NCBI GenBank assembly: GCA_004377185.1
Contig: SOIM01000016.1
Coordinates: 31,410 to 95,409, forward strand
Direction of reading: 5' to 3'
Origin: Methanomassiliicoccales archaeon
Lineage (GTDB): Archaea; Thermoplasmatota; Thermoplasmata; RBG-16-68-12; SOIM01
Length of the DNA: 64,000 bases
Part shown: one piece after another, positions 46,651-56,054 of the stretch
Numbering within the stretch: the stretch's first letter is position 1
Layout of the letters: the number at the start of each line of letters is the position of its first letter
Position numbers and translations under genes: made by a program
The notes under the pieces: model-generated
Told to the model about the DNA's origin: nothing
The model's input: only the letters and a program-made list of their open reading frames with translations
Databases searched by the model: none

Positions 46651-49600
46651 TTATGATGGATTCTGCTCGATTTGGCGTTGACTGGACTGGTATTGGCCCA
46701 GTTCTGGCTGGGATGCCGGGGCTTCTTGTCGATCCTCTCGCCCATTCCGAAGCTTTCTCGTAATAACGATGACCAGAAGGATGCTCAGGCAAGGGAGTAA
46801 TATGTTGGAGAACTCGGGGATCTTCTCGAAGGTGACTCTGTACTCCCCGTCGAAATCATGGTAAGCCCTCCACTGCCACGATATCTTCCAGTTATCCGGT
46901 GCGGAGTATACTGAAGACAGGTGGGTCTTAGGGACAGTGTCTGTCGTGAGGGTAATTGATGTCCAGGAGCTCCCGTCCCACTCCTTGCAATATATCTGGC
47001 TGCTTCGAATGTAACACGCATACAGATTGTCATTCGAGGTGAGAATGCTCAGGGTTGGGTACCCATTTGCCGTAACAGAACCCTCAGGATCGGCTAATCC
47101 GTCGGTCCAGGATCCGCTACTTGTCTTATAACGATATTTGATGTATCCGCTGGAATCGCTGTATATGAGATGGACGGTATCCGAGGAGTCCACCACGGCT
47201 GACGGTCCTCTGTTGGTTTTTCCCGCCGAAGTGCTGGCTATCGAAACCTCGTTGGCATCCCAGGACGACCCACTGCCATCATAGCCCCTCCCTTCGATAT
47301 TGCCGTCCGCGTACCAGATGGCGTACATGTCTCCCCCGCTCAGAGGAAGAATCATGGGCAAGACATAGTTGTTGCTCACGTCCCCCGCTGTCCTCATAAT
47401 GGTTCGACTCTCCCACACGGATACGTCGTCCGTGTTGGTGGACCTGACAGCGGCACAGTTGTAGTTGGTTTCCTGGCTGCTCGAGATTATCCATAGGTAC
47501 CCGCTCGAATCCATACTTATGTAGGCCACTTTCGAAGCCAAATTGCTGTTGGAAACGGTGACTGTGTACTCATTTCCCCATGAGATCGAAGTGCCAGATA
47601 CAGTCCCCTTTCGGACTATAATCGTTGTATCACTTGCTGAAGTATCTCCCACGATGTATACTGCAGAATTGGCCGAATCATACCATAGAGATGCGTAGTT
47701 GACCCCTGACGTGGAGAAGGCTTGCGCGGGAGTATCGGTCCAAGTCATCCCATCAGAGCTGTACTCGTACATTGTGTCGCCCTGGCCACCATCGTAGTAG
47801 AAGCTCCAGAAGTACGCGCCATCATTGAACAGTTTTCTCTGAGTGGAGTAGGCGGTTGTTGTGGCGGATGAGGTTGTTGTCTGTACGACATGTACAGCTC
47901 TTGTGCCCGAACGAGATTGCCAGGATGTCTGTAGGAGTTCGCTGTCACCCCATCCTTTCCAGTTGGTCATTTCGAAGAGCACTGATGTATTGTCAAGCGT
48001 GGATAGAACCCAGCTTGGTACGGACGCCTCTATGCTGTCCCTGTTTTTCTCGGCTGAAACGCTCAAGAGGTACACCCATCTGTGTTGCCAGACAAACACA
48101 GACCTGTTCAGTATTTCTCCGTTCATTCCTGTTATCTGGATCATGAAGTCCGCCCACATCTGATAGTTCCTGATTCTCGCCCCCTCCTCATCACTGGAGT
48201 TGCAGTCGATGTAGATTCTCAGGAAGTCCTGTCCCGTTTTCTTTGGGACCACGATCGTGGGGGCGGGTGGCGCTGGCGAGGGTCCAGGTTCTCCTCCAGG
48301 CAACGGCTTTTCCACCTTTCTTGGGGTGCCGCCCTCCAAGGCGTTACCATATGTCCTCGTATAGAAGAATGTCTCATTGAGCGTTACTTCTTGAGCGCTT
48401 GAATACTCCCGAATGTCCAGATTCATGTTGTCGATGGGCAGATTTCTCGGGTCCGAAGACACTACTGAAGTCCAGTCACCGAACCATCCGTCAATCCTTT
48501 TAACGCTCGGGGCTGTCTGGTAGTAACATCTTGCACCATCACCATGGATGGTCACTGCTCTGTCTGCCTGGATGGAAGTCAATGACACGCTGATTAGCTC
48601 ACCCGGAGTTGCCGTGAGGGATGACAACGAAACTATCTTGACCGCCGTTTCCGAGGGCTGCAGCGTGAACGGTGCGATTGTTGACAACTGTCCCTGACCC
48701 TCCAGGCTCAGACCGACGGAGTCCACTGACACACCAGAACCTTTAGCAACAAAGGTCAGCCTGAGGATGTTCTGTGGGATTGTAGTTAGGACACAATTGT
48801 TCACTATACGCTCTTGGGTGACTTCCAACGCTCCGAATTGCTTCCCGAGGTGTATCGAAGAGTAGCTCTCTCCTCCGTCGAAGTCGTTTGTGTGGAACGA
48901 GAATCGGGAGTATTCGGTGATTGTCCCAAATAGTCGTGCTGGAATCTGAGCTTCCAAGCTGCCTGCATTTGTTCTGGACTCTATCTTACCTATCGAATGG
49001 AAAGCGGACCAGTTGGTTTGATCGCTTGATTGGAACTTCAGAATCCCGGAATATACAACCGAATTGTCCCCACCATAGATCTCCACCGCGTAGTCTATTC
49101 CGAGTCCATTGTGGAGGTAACCAGTGCTTTCGGAACCATCTGAATCGACAAACATGTATACCGCATCGTACCCTTGAGTGTCGCCCAGCATTTGTCCTCT
49201 GACTTCCACCAGGAATGAGACCATGCCCTCTTCCACAACAAGGGAATATGATTTCAGATCGATATCCGGGTTGGCGCTTGTTGTCGCCTGGTCCTGTTTG
49301 GCAACGCCAGCCCAATCGTCCAGATGACCATCGATAGTTATTCTGGAAAGCTTCCTCGGTTCCTCAGGAATCATGGAAATACTCACTGAGAACAGGAACA
49401 TGAGAGCCATTACGATGACAGAGTATCTCAAGAGAACAAGTCTTCTTCTGGACGGTCGTCTTCTCTCAATGTCTTCAGGTCTGTCCGGAAAGCCGTTTTC
49501 GTAGAGGAATTCGTCTCCATTGAGATACCCATTTCCGTTGTAGATTCCATTTGCAGCCCCTTCCCCGTTGACAAGTCCGTTGACCCTTCCTCGACCATTG

Positions 49601-49830
49601 ACAAGTCCGTTGACCCTTCCTCGACCATTGACAAGTCCATTTACCCTCCCCATTCCGTTGACCAATCCATTGACTCTACCAAACCCGTTCGTCAATCCGT
49701 TGACTCTTCCTAGACCGTTGGTCAGACCATTGGTTCTGCCTCTATCGTCAAACAATCCATTGCTTTCTTTGGTTCTGTTCACGCGTTTCTTTTGCGACCT
49801 AGCAATCGACCTGCGTTGTCTCCCAACCAT
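46651..49830 (-). CDS. Surface protein with N-terminal decapeptide NGL repeats, TM, two CBM9-like domains, BNR/sialidase-like region and PEF-CTERM-like C-terminus
   Basis: 'GRVNGLVNGR' repeats; RRRPSRRR before TM; 'ITIDGHLDDWAGV' and 'VKRIDGWFGDWTSV'; 'IPEFSNILLPCLSILLVIVITRKLRNGR'. Confidence 0.85.
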   Translation of the reverse strand: MVGRQRRSIARSQKKRVNRTKESNGLFDDRGRTNGLTNGLGRVNGLTNGFGRVNGLVNGMGRVNGLVNGRGRVNGLVNGRGRVNGLVNGEGAANGIYNGNGYLNGDEFLYENGFPDRPEDIERRRPSRRRLVLLRYSVIVMALMFLFSVSISMIPEEPRKLSRITIDGHLDDWAGVAKQDQATTSANPDIDLKSYSLVVEEGMVSFLVEVRGQMLGDTQGYDAVYMFVDSDGSESTGYLHNGLGIDYAVEIYGGDNSVVYSGILKFQSSDQTNWSAFHSIGKIESRTNAGSLEAQIPARLFGTITEYSRFSFHTNDFDGGESYSSIHLGKQFGALEVTQERIVNNCVLTTIPQNILRLTFVAKGSGVSVDSVGLSLEGQGQLSTIAPFTLQPSETAVKIVSLSSLTATPGELISVSLTSIQADRAVTIHGDGARCYYQTAPSVKRIDGWFGDWTSVVSSDPRNLPIDNMNLDIREYSSAQEVTLNETFFYTRTYGNALEGGTPRKVEKPLPGGEPGPSPAPPAPTIVVPKKTGQDFLRIYIDCNSSDEEGARIRNYQMWADFMIQITGMNGEILNRSVFVWQHRWVYLLSVSAEKNRDSIEASVPSWVLSTLDNTSVLFEMTNWKGWGDSELLQTSWQSRSGTRAVHVVQTTTSSATTTAYSTQRKLFNDGAYFWSFYYDGGQGDTMYEYSSDGMTWTDTPAQAFSTSGVNYASLWYDSANSAVYIVGDTSASDTTIIVRKGTVSGTSISWGNEYTVTVSNSNLASKVAYISMDSSGYLWIISSSQETNYNCAAVRSTNTDDVSVWESRTIMRTAGDVSNNYVLPMILPLSGGDMYAIWYADGNIEGRGYDGSGSSWDANEVSIASTSAGKTNRGPSAVVDSSDTVHLIYSDSSGYIKYRYKTSSGSWTDGLADPEGSVTANGYPTLSILTSNDNLYACYIRSSQIYCKEWDGSSWTSITLTTDTVPKTHLSSVYSAPDNWKISWQWRAYHDFDGEYRVTFEKIPEFSNILLPCLSILLVIVITRKLRNGREDRQEAPASQPELGQYQSSQRQIEQNPS
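49519..49740 (-). repeat. ~7.4 in-frame tandem 30-bp units encoding GRVNGLVNGx
   Basis: Plus strand 'acaagtccgttgacccttcctcgaccattg' occurs as an exact tandem 30-mer plus diverged copies. Confidence 0.95.
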
Positions 49831-50142
49831 CGTGCCTTCAACTTCCCATAGGTTACTTCGTCTCGTCTAAAGATGCTCAGTTTTGCGATTTGCAGAACTT
49901 CTTTTCACCGCACCAAAAGATTCGACTATAAAGATTTGGAAGCTCTTATCAGATTTGATATCTATTATATCTCTACATCAGAGGAACAATAGAAGCATTA
50001 CGATACTGCTTCAATCATTACAATATATCCTTCAATATGACAACAAGTTCTTGTAGTTCACAGCTCGTGTCGGGAAGAAAGCTGGCATATGGCTTCCGCT
50101 TTTATGATGACGTCGTCAAATTGTCCCCACTCATCGTTTTCT

Positions 50143-50472
50143 CTAAGAAGAAGTCAAGCCCCTTAATTTGCTCTCAACATAAGAGAGTGTTCTCACCGAA
50201 AGAAGAAACAGAAGGCTGAACACAATGTAGACTTCCTTTTGGATATAGATGAAGGCCTCCAGGCTCGGAGGGAAAGAATAAAACATCGCATGCTGAATAA
50301 TGATGAACCCTATCAGTAACCCCAAGAGCAGAAGAACCAGGTTCCATATGGCCTTCTTCATAACGACTTCTGGATCGACATTCTTCACTCGGTTCAGTAG
50401 TGAATGTTTGGATGTACCCGTCGATTTCGATGTTTTTGATATGAGGGTCGTTTCAGCCATGATTGTGTTCAC
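50143..50472 (-). CDS. Small two-TM membrane protein
   Basis: ORF with 'AIWNLVLLLLGLLIGFIII' and 'VYIVFSLLFLLSVRTL'. Confidence 0.6.
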   Translation of the reverse strand: MNTIMAETTLISKTSKSTGTSKHSLLNRVKNVDPEVVMKKAIWNLVLLLLGLLIGFIIIQHAMFYSFPPSLEAFIYIQKEVYIVFSLLFLLSVRTLSYVESKLRGLTSS

Positions 50473-50568
50473 CGTTCATGTTGTTCGTGCAAAATGCCGT
50501 CCGTGTAGCTTTTCATGTCGTCAAAGATGTAGTTCGATCCCATCCCTTTTATCGGTTGTCTTCTTTTG

Positions 50569-50590
50569 CGATAATCACCCGTGATTATCG
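50569..50590. promoter_or_regulatory. Perfect 10-bp inverted repeat CGATAATCAC-cc-GTGATTATCG between divergent membrane-protein genes
   Basis: Read directly. Confidence 0.65.
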
Positions 50591-50737
50591 TCTGTGAATA
50601 TTGATTTGAGGAATAATTAAACTTATCGAAAGGGGGGAAGATCCGATGATATCGACCTTGTTCATCGAAATCAAGATGACAAGAACAGACTGGATAAGGT
50701 TGCGATTCTCTGTAATCGCGGTCAATCCCTTGTCTTT

Positions 50738-51106
50738 TTGCACATTATCACTCTCAATTCTGATAACAACATAGCAAGGCTTAAACCAAACCGAGTGACC
50801 CTAGACTTGGAGGAAGATAGACTGTCAATCGAATCATCGGAAGAGGGCAGTATAACCGAGACAACGCCCCTACCAGCGAATCTCGCGTTCATTGGAAGAA
50901 GGATTACCAGGGTTCCCGTCAAGTCGAATAGGCTTTCATTCTTGTTGATAATCGGAGTTGGATCCTATTTACTGGGTCTGTTCTCGCTTTGGGTTTTCGG
51001 ATCGATTCTGATTTCGGCATTCATGGCGGTTCTCGGCACTAGTTTGATCATAGGAAGCATGCATATTGAGGAAAGGGCCAGATTAAGGTGGGGTCGAGTT
51101 GGCTAG
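50738..51106 (+). CDS. Small membrane protein
   Basis: ORF; TM 'LSFLLIIGVGSYLLGLFSLWVFGSILISAFMAVLGTSLIIG'. Confidence 0.55.
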   Translation: MHIITLNSDNNIARLKPNRVTLDLEEDRLSIESSEEGSITETTPLPANLAFIGRRITRVPVKSNRLSFLLIIGVGSYLLGLFSLWVFGSILISAFMAVLGTSLIIGSMHIEERARLRWGRVG

Positions 51107-51138
51107 AATAGAAGCGAGAAATCATGTTTCGAATCTTC

Positions 51139-51168
51139 GGTTGCCCAAGCGAACAACCGTGGGCAACC
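51139..51168. other. Hairpin GGTTGCCCA-12nt-TGGGCAACC
   Basis: Perfect 9-bp stem between two genes. Confidence 0.5.
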
Positions 51169-51207
51169 CTCAGATCGAAACTTCAACCTTGGTGAGGTGA
51201 GCAAGGA

Positions 51208-51660
51208 ATGGAAGATGATTTCGATATTGACGACCTGCTGGGTCCAGAAGGCGAGGACTACTTTGAAATATGCGAGAACTGCGGGTCTGGGATCATCTCC
51301 GAGGACGGTGTCTGTCTGTTTTGCGATATGCCCAAGAAATCTGGAAAGAGAAGAAGGAGAGAGAAGGTACAGCGCGACGATCTTCCTACAGAGAGGCTGG
51401 AAAAGGTCACGATGTATCTGGGGTTGACTCTCGTCATATTAGGAGGTCCCGGCATTGCCACGTTGTCCTATCTGCATGACTGGCTACGCCTACCTTTCCC
51501 CGGGCCGGAGTATGATACTTATGCAGCTTTCGGTCCCGTAAACGTCCTCGTTGCGGTTGTCGGCCTGATAATCCTGGTCATTGGCATATTCTTCCTGGTT
51601 GTCTCGTTGAGAGCTGGAAAGGTCACCAGTAGAATCCAGGGAAGAGAGACTACTCTCTGA
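51208..51660 (+). CDS. Zinc-ribbon membrane protein
   Basis: 'CENCGSGIISEDGVCLFCDMPKK'; two TMs; SD 'ggtgag'. Confidence 0.7.
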   Translation: MEDDFDIDDLLGPEGEDYFEICENCGSGIISEDGVCLFCDMPKKSGKRRRREKVQRDDLPTERLEKVTMYLGLTLVILGGPGIATLSYLHDWLRLPFPGPEYDTYAAFGPVNVLVAVVGLIILVIGIFFLVVSLRAGKVTSRIQGRETTL

Positions 51661-51662
51661 TT

Positions 51663-51688
51663 TTGACAGAATTGTTGATTTCTGTCAA
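51663..51688. promoter_or_regulatory. Perfect 9-bp inverted repeat TTGACAGAA-ttgttgat-TTCTGTCAA
   Basis: Read directly; upstream of wHTH-like ORF 51783. Confidence 0.5.
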
Positions 51689-51782
51689 GAAATATTCCCA
51701 TTTCCTATTATCAATGTGGAAAACGTAGTAGAAAGACTTATGTTCTTTGAAGAAAAGGTCACTGTGAGAGGTCTAGAAATCC

Positions 51783-52088
51783 ATGCAAAAAGGTCGGGAA
51801 AGAGAGGAGAACTCTTCGAAATCCTACCAGGATCTGTCGTCTTTGGCGACTCAACCGAAAACCTACATCCTCTCTTCCCGCCAAAACGACCTCAACTCCA
51901 TGATTCTAGCACTGGCAAGAGGCTGTCCGTCCAGTCTGGAGAGCATATCAGATGAGTTGGGTATTCCTTTCTCCGAATGCTTGAAGGGGGCAAGGGAACT
52001 CCAGAGCAAAGGACTCTTGAGGGAACTGGATGGCCCAGGTCGCCCTGAAGACCTCTGTCTATTCCTTGCAACTGGTCGAGAGCCGTAG
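51783..52088 (+). CDS. Small winged-helix-like protein
   Basis: 'ILALARGCPSSLESISDELGIPFSECLKGARELQSKGLLREL'; start uncertain. Confidence 0.5.
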   Translation: MQKGREREENSSKSYQDLSSLATQPKTYILSSRQNDLNSMILALARGCPSSLESISDELGIPFSECLKGARELQSKGLLRELDGPGRPEDLCLFLATGREP

Positions 52089-52134
52089 CTTCTTTCATTA
52101 GTTTCTTGCGGTTCTTTCCCAGAAACGCTCTGAG

Positions 52135-53607
52135 CTATTCGCCGAACTCAGTTCTGCCCCATTTCTGGTCAATGCCCCGATAGAGCATGTATGTGGTTCC
52201 GATCAGTATCGCGCAAACCAATACGATGCCCAGGACGGAGAAAATGACCTGACCCGGGTCCGAAAGCGTGAAAGAGAGTATCGTCAAGCACAGGTCAGGC
52301 AGTATGGACATTATGCTGAACTTGATAAGAACCCCAGGGTCGAACAGAAAGCTGTTTGTCCTCAGCCCAGTTAGATACGCAATCATTACCACCATGTAGA
52401 TGGACACAATGAACATGACCGGAAGGGCCAGCCATAACAGACTCGTATCGTTGTTCAACCAGCTTATGGCAAGGACGAAGATTGTACTGATCCATGTGGT
52501 CATTATGACGAAGGCGATGAGCTTTGTTTTGATGACCTGAGGAACGGAAACGGGGAGGGTGGCATAGTAGTCGGTAACATCAACGTTGTTCAGCCAGCTG
52601 TAGAGGATCACGCCAAAGAACCCCACCATGGCACCATAGAAGACGGTGTTGAAGCCCACAGGGAGGGCCAGACCAGTTCTGACGAACCAGGCCGTGAAGC
52701 TCAGGAGCAAAAGAGGTGTGACAAAAGAGAAGAACATCTTGGTCACCGTCCCACTCCTACGCAGGTCCACAAGTTCCTTGCTCAACAGAGTCGTGTATTT
52801 CTTGGCAAATGTGACCCTCTTCTCGACTCCTGGTAGGGCATACTCGACGCTACCGGATTTCTTTGGCTCGAACTTCTCTTGTACCAATAGGACGGACAGA
52901 AGGTCGAAGAGGATGACGAGGGCCACAGCTAGGATGGAGTAGGCTGCTATGTACTCAAGATTGACCGTGAAGGGCGGGAGGCTGAACTGGAGTCCGAGCC
53001 CGGGGAGGAGATATTCCAGCGGGAACCAGCCGAAGGCACCGTGTCCGATGAACAAAAGTAACAGGGCGGCAACTGCCGCTACGAAGGCCGGAGTGTTCCT
53101 GATGTACACCACGGAAACCAAGAAGCTCAGGGATATGCCCACCAAAAAGGACAGGAATGCGGACACAAAGAGGAAGAGAACAGAAGTGATCTGGAAATGC
53201 GTTATTGGTATGGAAGCTGCCAATCCAATCGTCGCTGGAAGCAGCAGAAGCAGGACATAGAATATCACATCTCTCAAATACAGCCCGAAAAAGGTCTTCT
53301 TGAAAGATATCGGAAGGGTCTGGGGAACGGCTACCAGAAAGCCCCTCTCCCCCCATTGCCTCTCCACGTACATCCTTCCCAGGAAACCGAAGGCGCCAAC
53401 ACTTATTCCGTAGATGAAGACACCAACATGGATCATCAGCATCAGCTGGCTCATGGGAGTCGATTCGAAGATACGCCCAGATGTGATTGCAATCGCGAAC
53501 GAGAAGAAGACGGTCATTGCGGGAAAAGCGAGGAACATGTACTTGCTGGAATGGGAGGTGTGCATCCTGAACTCTTCTTTGAGCATCAGCGGAACGAGTT
53601 TCCTCAT
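52135..53607 (-). CDS. ABC-2 type transporter permease
   Basis: Multiple TM segments; ATGA overlap with ATPase gene. Confidence 0.85.
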   Translation of the reverse strand: MRKLVPLMLKEEFRMHTSHSSKYMFLAFPAMTVFFSFAIAITSGRIFESTPMSQLMLMIHVGVFIYGISVGAFGFLGRMYVERQWGERGFLVAVPQTLPISFKKTFFGLYLRDVIFYVLLLLLPATIGLAASIPITHFQITSVLFLFVSAFLSFLVGISLSFLVSVVYIRNTPAFVAAVAALLLLFIGHGAFGWFPLEYLLPGLGLQFSLPPFTVNLEYIAAYSILAVALVILFDLLSVLLVQEKFEPKKSGSVEYALPGVEKRVTFAKKYTTLLSKELVDLRRSGTVTKMFFSFVTPLLLLSFTAWFVRTGLALPVGFNTVFYGAMVGFFGVILYSWLNNVDVTDYYATLPVSVPQVIKTKLIAFVIMTTWISTIFVLAISWLNNDTSLLWLALPVMFIVSIYMVVMIAYLTGLRTNSFLFDPGVLIKFSIMSILPDLCLTILSFTLSDPGQVIFSVLGIVLVCAILIGTTYMLYRGIDQKWGRTEFGE

Positions 53608-54329
53608 TTCACCTTTCTCCGGTCCTTCATTATGCTGAGGAAGGCGCTCTCCAGGTCCTTTTCCTCTCCCCTGACCTCATCCAGACTGCCCGAAGTGACA
53701 ATCATGCCGTCGTTTATTATCGCTACTTTGTCACAGAGTTTCTCCGCGATATCAAGAAGATGGGAGCACATGAGAATCGTTCTGCCTTCTCTTGCACACT
53801 CCAGGATGTAGTCCTTGGCTTTCTTCTGATGGATGGGGTCCAGATTTATGAAGGGCTCGTCCAGGAAGAATATCTTGGGTTCGTGGATGAAAGCAGAAGC
53901 CAGCATGAGCTTCTGTCTTGCTCCCTTGGACAGGTCACGGCATATCTTGCTTTCCGCATCCTCCATCTCGAAGAACTTGAGCCAGTGTTCTATCCTGCTC
54001 TCTATGTTATCGACCTTTCGCACCCTGCAAACGAAATAGAGGTACTCGTGAGAGGTGAGATAGCTGGGTGGTGATTCCACTTCGGGCACGATCCCGATCC
54101 TTCTCTTGACCTCCATTGGGTTCTTGATCACATCCACGCCATCCACCAGGGCCTTTCCAGATGTGGGAAGGAGTTGCCCTGTGAGAATCTTCACCAGTGT
54201 AGTCTTTCCAGCGCCGTTGGGACCGAAGAGTCCGAAGAAGTTCCCTTTGTTCACCGACAGGCTGACATCGTAGAGTGCGGTTGTCTTGTCGAATCTCTTG
54301 GTTATGCTGTTGGCTTCTATTACAGCCAT
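53604..54329 (-). CDS. ABC transporter ATP-binding protein
   Basis: Walker A 'GPNGAGKTTLVKIL'; signature 'DLSKGARQKLMLASAF'; Walker B 'KIFFLDEPF'. Confidence 0.96.
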   Translation of the reverse strand: MAVIEANSITKRFDKTTALYDVSLSVNKGNFFGLFGPNGAGKTTLVKILTGQLLPTSGKALVDGVDVIKNPMEVKRRIGIVPEVESPPSYLTSHEYLYFVCRVRKVDNIESRIEHWLKFFEMEDAESKICRDLSKGARQKLMLASAFIHEPKIFFLDEPFINLDPIHQKKAKDYILECAREGRTILMCSHLLDIAEKLCDKVAIINDGMIVTSGSLDEVRGEEKDLESAFLSIMKDRRKVK

Positions 54330-54428
54330 CCTATCGGGGCTTCATTACGACCTTTGTTATTTATCCTTTCTCTCCTCGTTCTGCGAATCGACAAAAGGGT
54401 TTTCTAGATGGTTTGGGGATTCACCCTC

Positions 54429-55274
54429 ATGGCGCTCATCATGATTACTCACTGCGGGGCCGGGTCCACCGAGAAAGTATTGGATGCCTCGGAAAAGGCC
54501 GGAAAGGTAGGTTTTGAGATACTGAACAAAGGTGGAAGTGCGCTGGATGCTGTTGTGGGTGCCACGATCGTTCTGGAAGACGATGAGAGACTGAATGCCG
54601 GCACGGGATCACGACTCAGACTGAGCGGAAAGATCCAGATGGATGCATCGTTGATGGATTCGAAGAGAGACTGCGGTTGTGTGGCGGCTCTGGAAGGAGT
54701 GAAGAATCCGATCAAGGTTGCAAGGGAAGTCATGAAAACCCCCCATCTGTTCATTGCTGGCGAAGGTGCAAATGAATTCGCTAGGAGCAAAGGTTTCGAA
54801 TACTATGATCCCAAAACTGATAGGACTGTCAGGGCCTGGGAAAAGGTGCGGAAGAGGCTGAGAGAGAAGGACCTGCCCAGCTGGGCCGAGAAATGGGAGG
54901 ATTATGATGTCAGAGATACGGTCGGAGCTGTTGCCTTGGATTCCAGGGGATGGTTCGCAACCTCGAATTCGACAGGAGGAACCACCTTCATGCTTGACGG
55001 ACGGGTTGGCGACACCCCCGTCATCGGTGCAGGGCTGTACGCCGCCGAAAAAGGGGCGGTCTCCGCCACAGGGATTGGGGAGGAAATAGTGAGGGTCGTG
55101 CTTTCAAAGTGGGTCTATGACCGAATGGTTGATGGTCGGCACCCGCAAGACGCGTGCGATGCATCCTTGGAGCTGTTCGAGAAGGACATGCCCACAGGGG
55201 TCATTGCGGTTTCCAAGGATGGCTATGGTGTGTCCTGCAACACAAAGATGGCCTGGTGGGCACGAGAGGGCTAG
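54429..55274 (+). CDS. Ntn-hydrolase isoaspartyl peptidase/L-asparaginase
   Basis: 'THCGAGS', 'DTVGAVALDSRGWFATSNSTGG' autoprocessing Thr site; start inferred. Confidence 0.9.
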   Translation: MALIMITHCGAGSTEKVLDASEKAGKVGFEILNKGGSALDAVVGATIVLEDDERLNAGTGSRLRLSGKIQMDASLMDSKRDCGCVAALEGVKNPIKVAREVMKTPHLFIAGEGANEFARSKGFEYYDPKTDRTVRAWEKVRKRLREKDLPSWAEKWEDYDVRDTVGAVALDSRGWFATSNSTGGTTFMLDGRVGDTPVIGAGLYAAEKGAVSATGIGEEIVRVVLSKWVYDRMVDGRHPQDACDASLELFEKDMPTGVIAVSKDGYGVSCNTKMAWWAREG

Positions 55275-55286
55275 GCACACTATTAT

Positions 55287-55302
55287 ATAACACATGTGTT
55301 AT
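55287..55302. promoter_or_regulatory. Perfect 16-bp palindrome ATAACACATGTGTTAT overlapping TATA box
   Basis: Self-reverse-complement; overlaps 'ttatataa' 55283-55290, ~35 nt upstream of HTH start. Confidence 0.7.
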
Positions 55303-55336
55303 CACGTGTCATGACAACGTTCGTAGAGGGAACCAG

Positions 55337-55648
55337 ATGAACAGGAGAGGGAAGAGTTCGATTACCAGCAAGTTGGAGGATGAGGTAAATCTACTGCAAA
55401 GACATGTTCATATGCTCAAAGCGATAATGGAGAACCAACCGATAGGCATCATTAGGCTTTCTGAACTTCTCAAACACCCGCAGCACAAGGTCCGATACTC
55501 TCTGAGAATATTGGAGCAGGAAGGTCTCATAAGGCCTTCTCCAGACGGTGCCATGACCACGGAGAAACTTCAAGAGTTCCTGGACCAGTTGAAGAGAATA
55601 TTGGATTCCACTTCTCGGACCGTGAAAGAGTTGCGCGCTTCCTTGTGA
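55337..55648 (+). CDS. Small winged-helix regulator
   Basis: 'AIMENQPIGIIRLSELLKHPQHKVRYSLRILEQEGLIRPS'. Confidence 0.75.
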   Translation: MNRRGKSSITSKLEDEVNLLQRHVHMLKAIMENQPIGIIRLSELLKHPQHKVRYSLRILEQEGLIRPSPDGAMTTEKLQEFLDQLKRILDSTSRTVKELRASL

Positions 55649-55692
55649 TAAAAAGGTTTTTCAGCCCTTCCTGTATTGGACTTCTGGAAGAA

Positions 55693-55780
55693 GCCGGCGT
55701 AGCTCAGTCTGGTCGAGCATCCGGCTGTTAAGGCCTCTGCAGAAACCGGACGGTCACCGGTTCAAATCCGGTCGCCGGCG
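55693..55780 (+). tRNA. tRNA-Asn(GTT) with 14-nt intron at 55731-55744 (37/38)
   Basis: Acceptor GCCGGCG/CGCCGGC + G73; D stem GCTC/GAGC; anticodon stem TCCGG/CCGGA; loop CTGTTA|A; T arm ACCGG TTCAAAT CCGGT; BHB helix CTGT/GCAG with bulges TA|A and AA|A. Confidence 0.93.
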
Positions 55781-56054
55781 CTACGTCTTCTTCAAGACTC
55801 AGGAATTGAGAATCAAAATTGGGGGAGGGAGGAGCCTGTCGCATGCAGCATGATATCTGGATTCCAGCATGGTGTGATGGAGTCACGATTATCCCCCCTC
55901 CTTGAGCTTCAGAGTCGACTGTCATTCCACTTTCTTTGGTCGGGAATCGGAGGATGTTGAATCTCTGGCTCGCTATTGTCATGGAAGTATAAGAACAAAA
56001 CCCCAGTATCACCAGCTTAGTTACCAGATACCAGACGTTTCGGGATCCACTCTC

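Noticed and set aside
49560-49640. Exact 30-bp direct repeats resembling a CRISPR array
   Set aside because: Repeats are contiguous with no spacers, and they are in frame encoding GRVNGLVNGx within a long ORF.
55728-56012. ORF ending 'ATGFEPVTVRFLQRP'
   Set aside because: Classic spurious ORF reading antisense through a tRNA gene (the tRNA-Asn).
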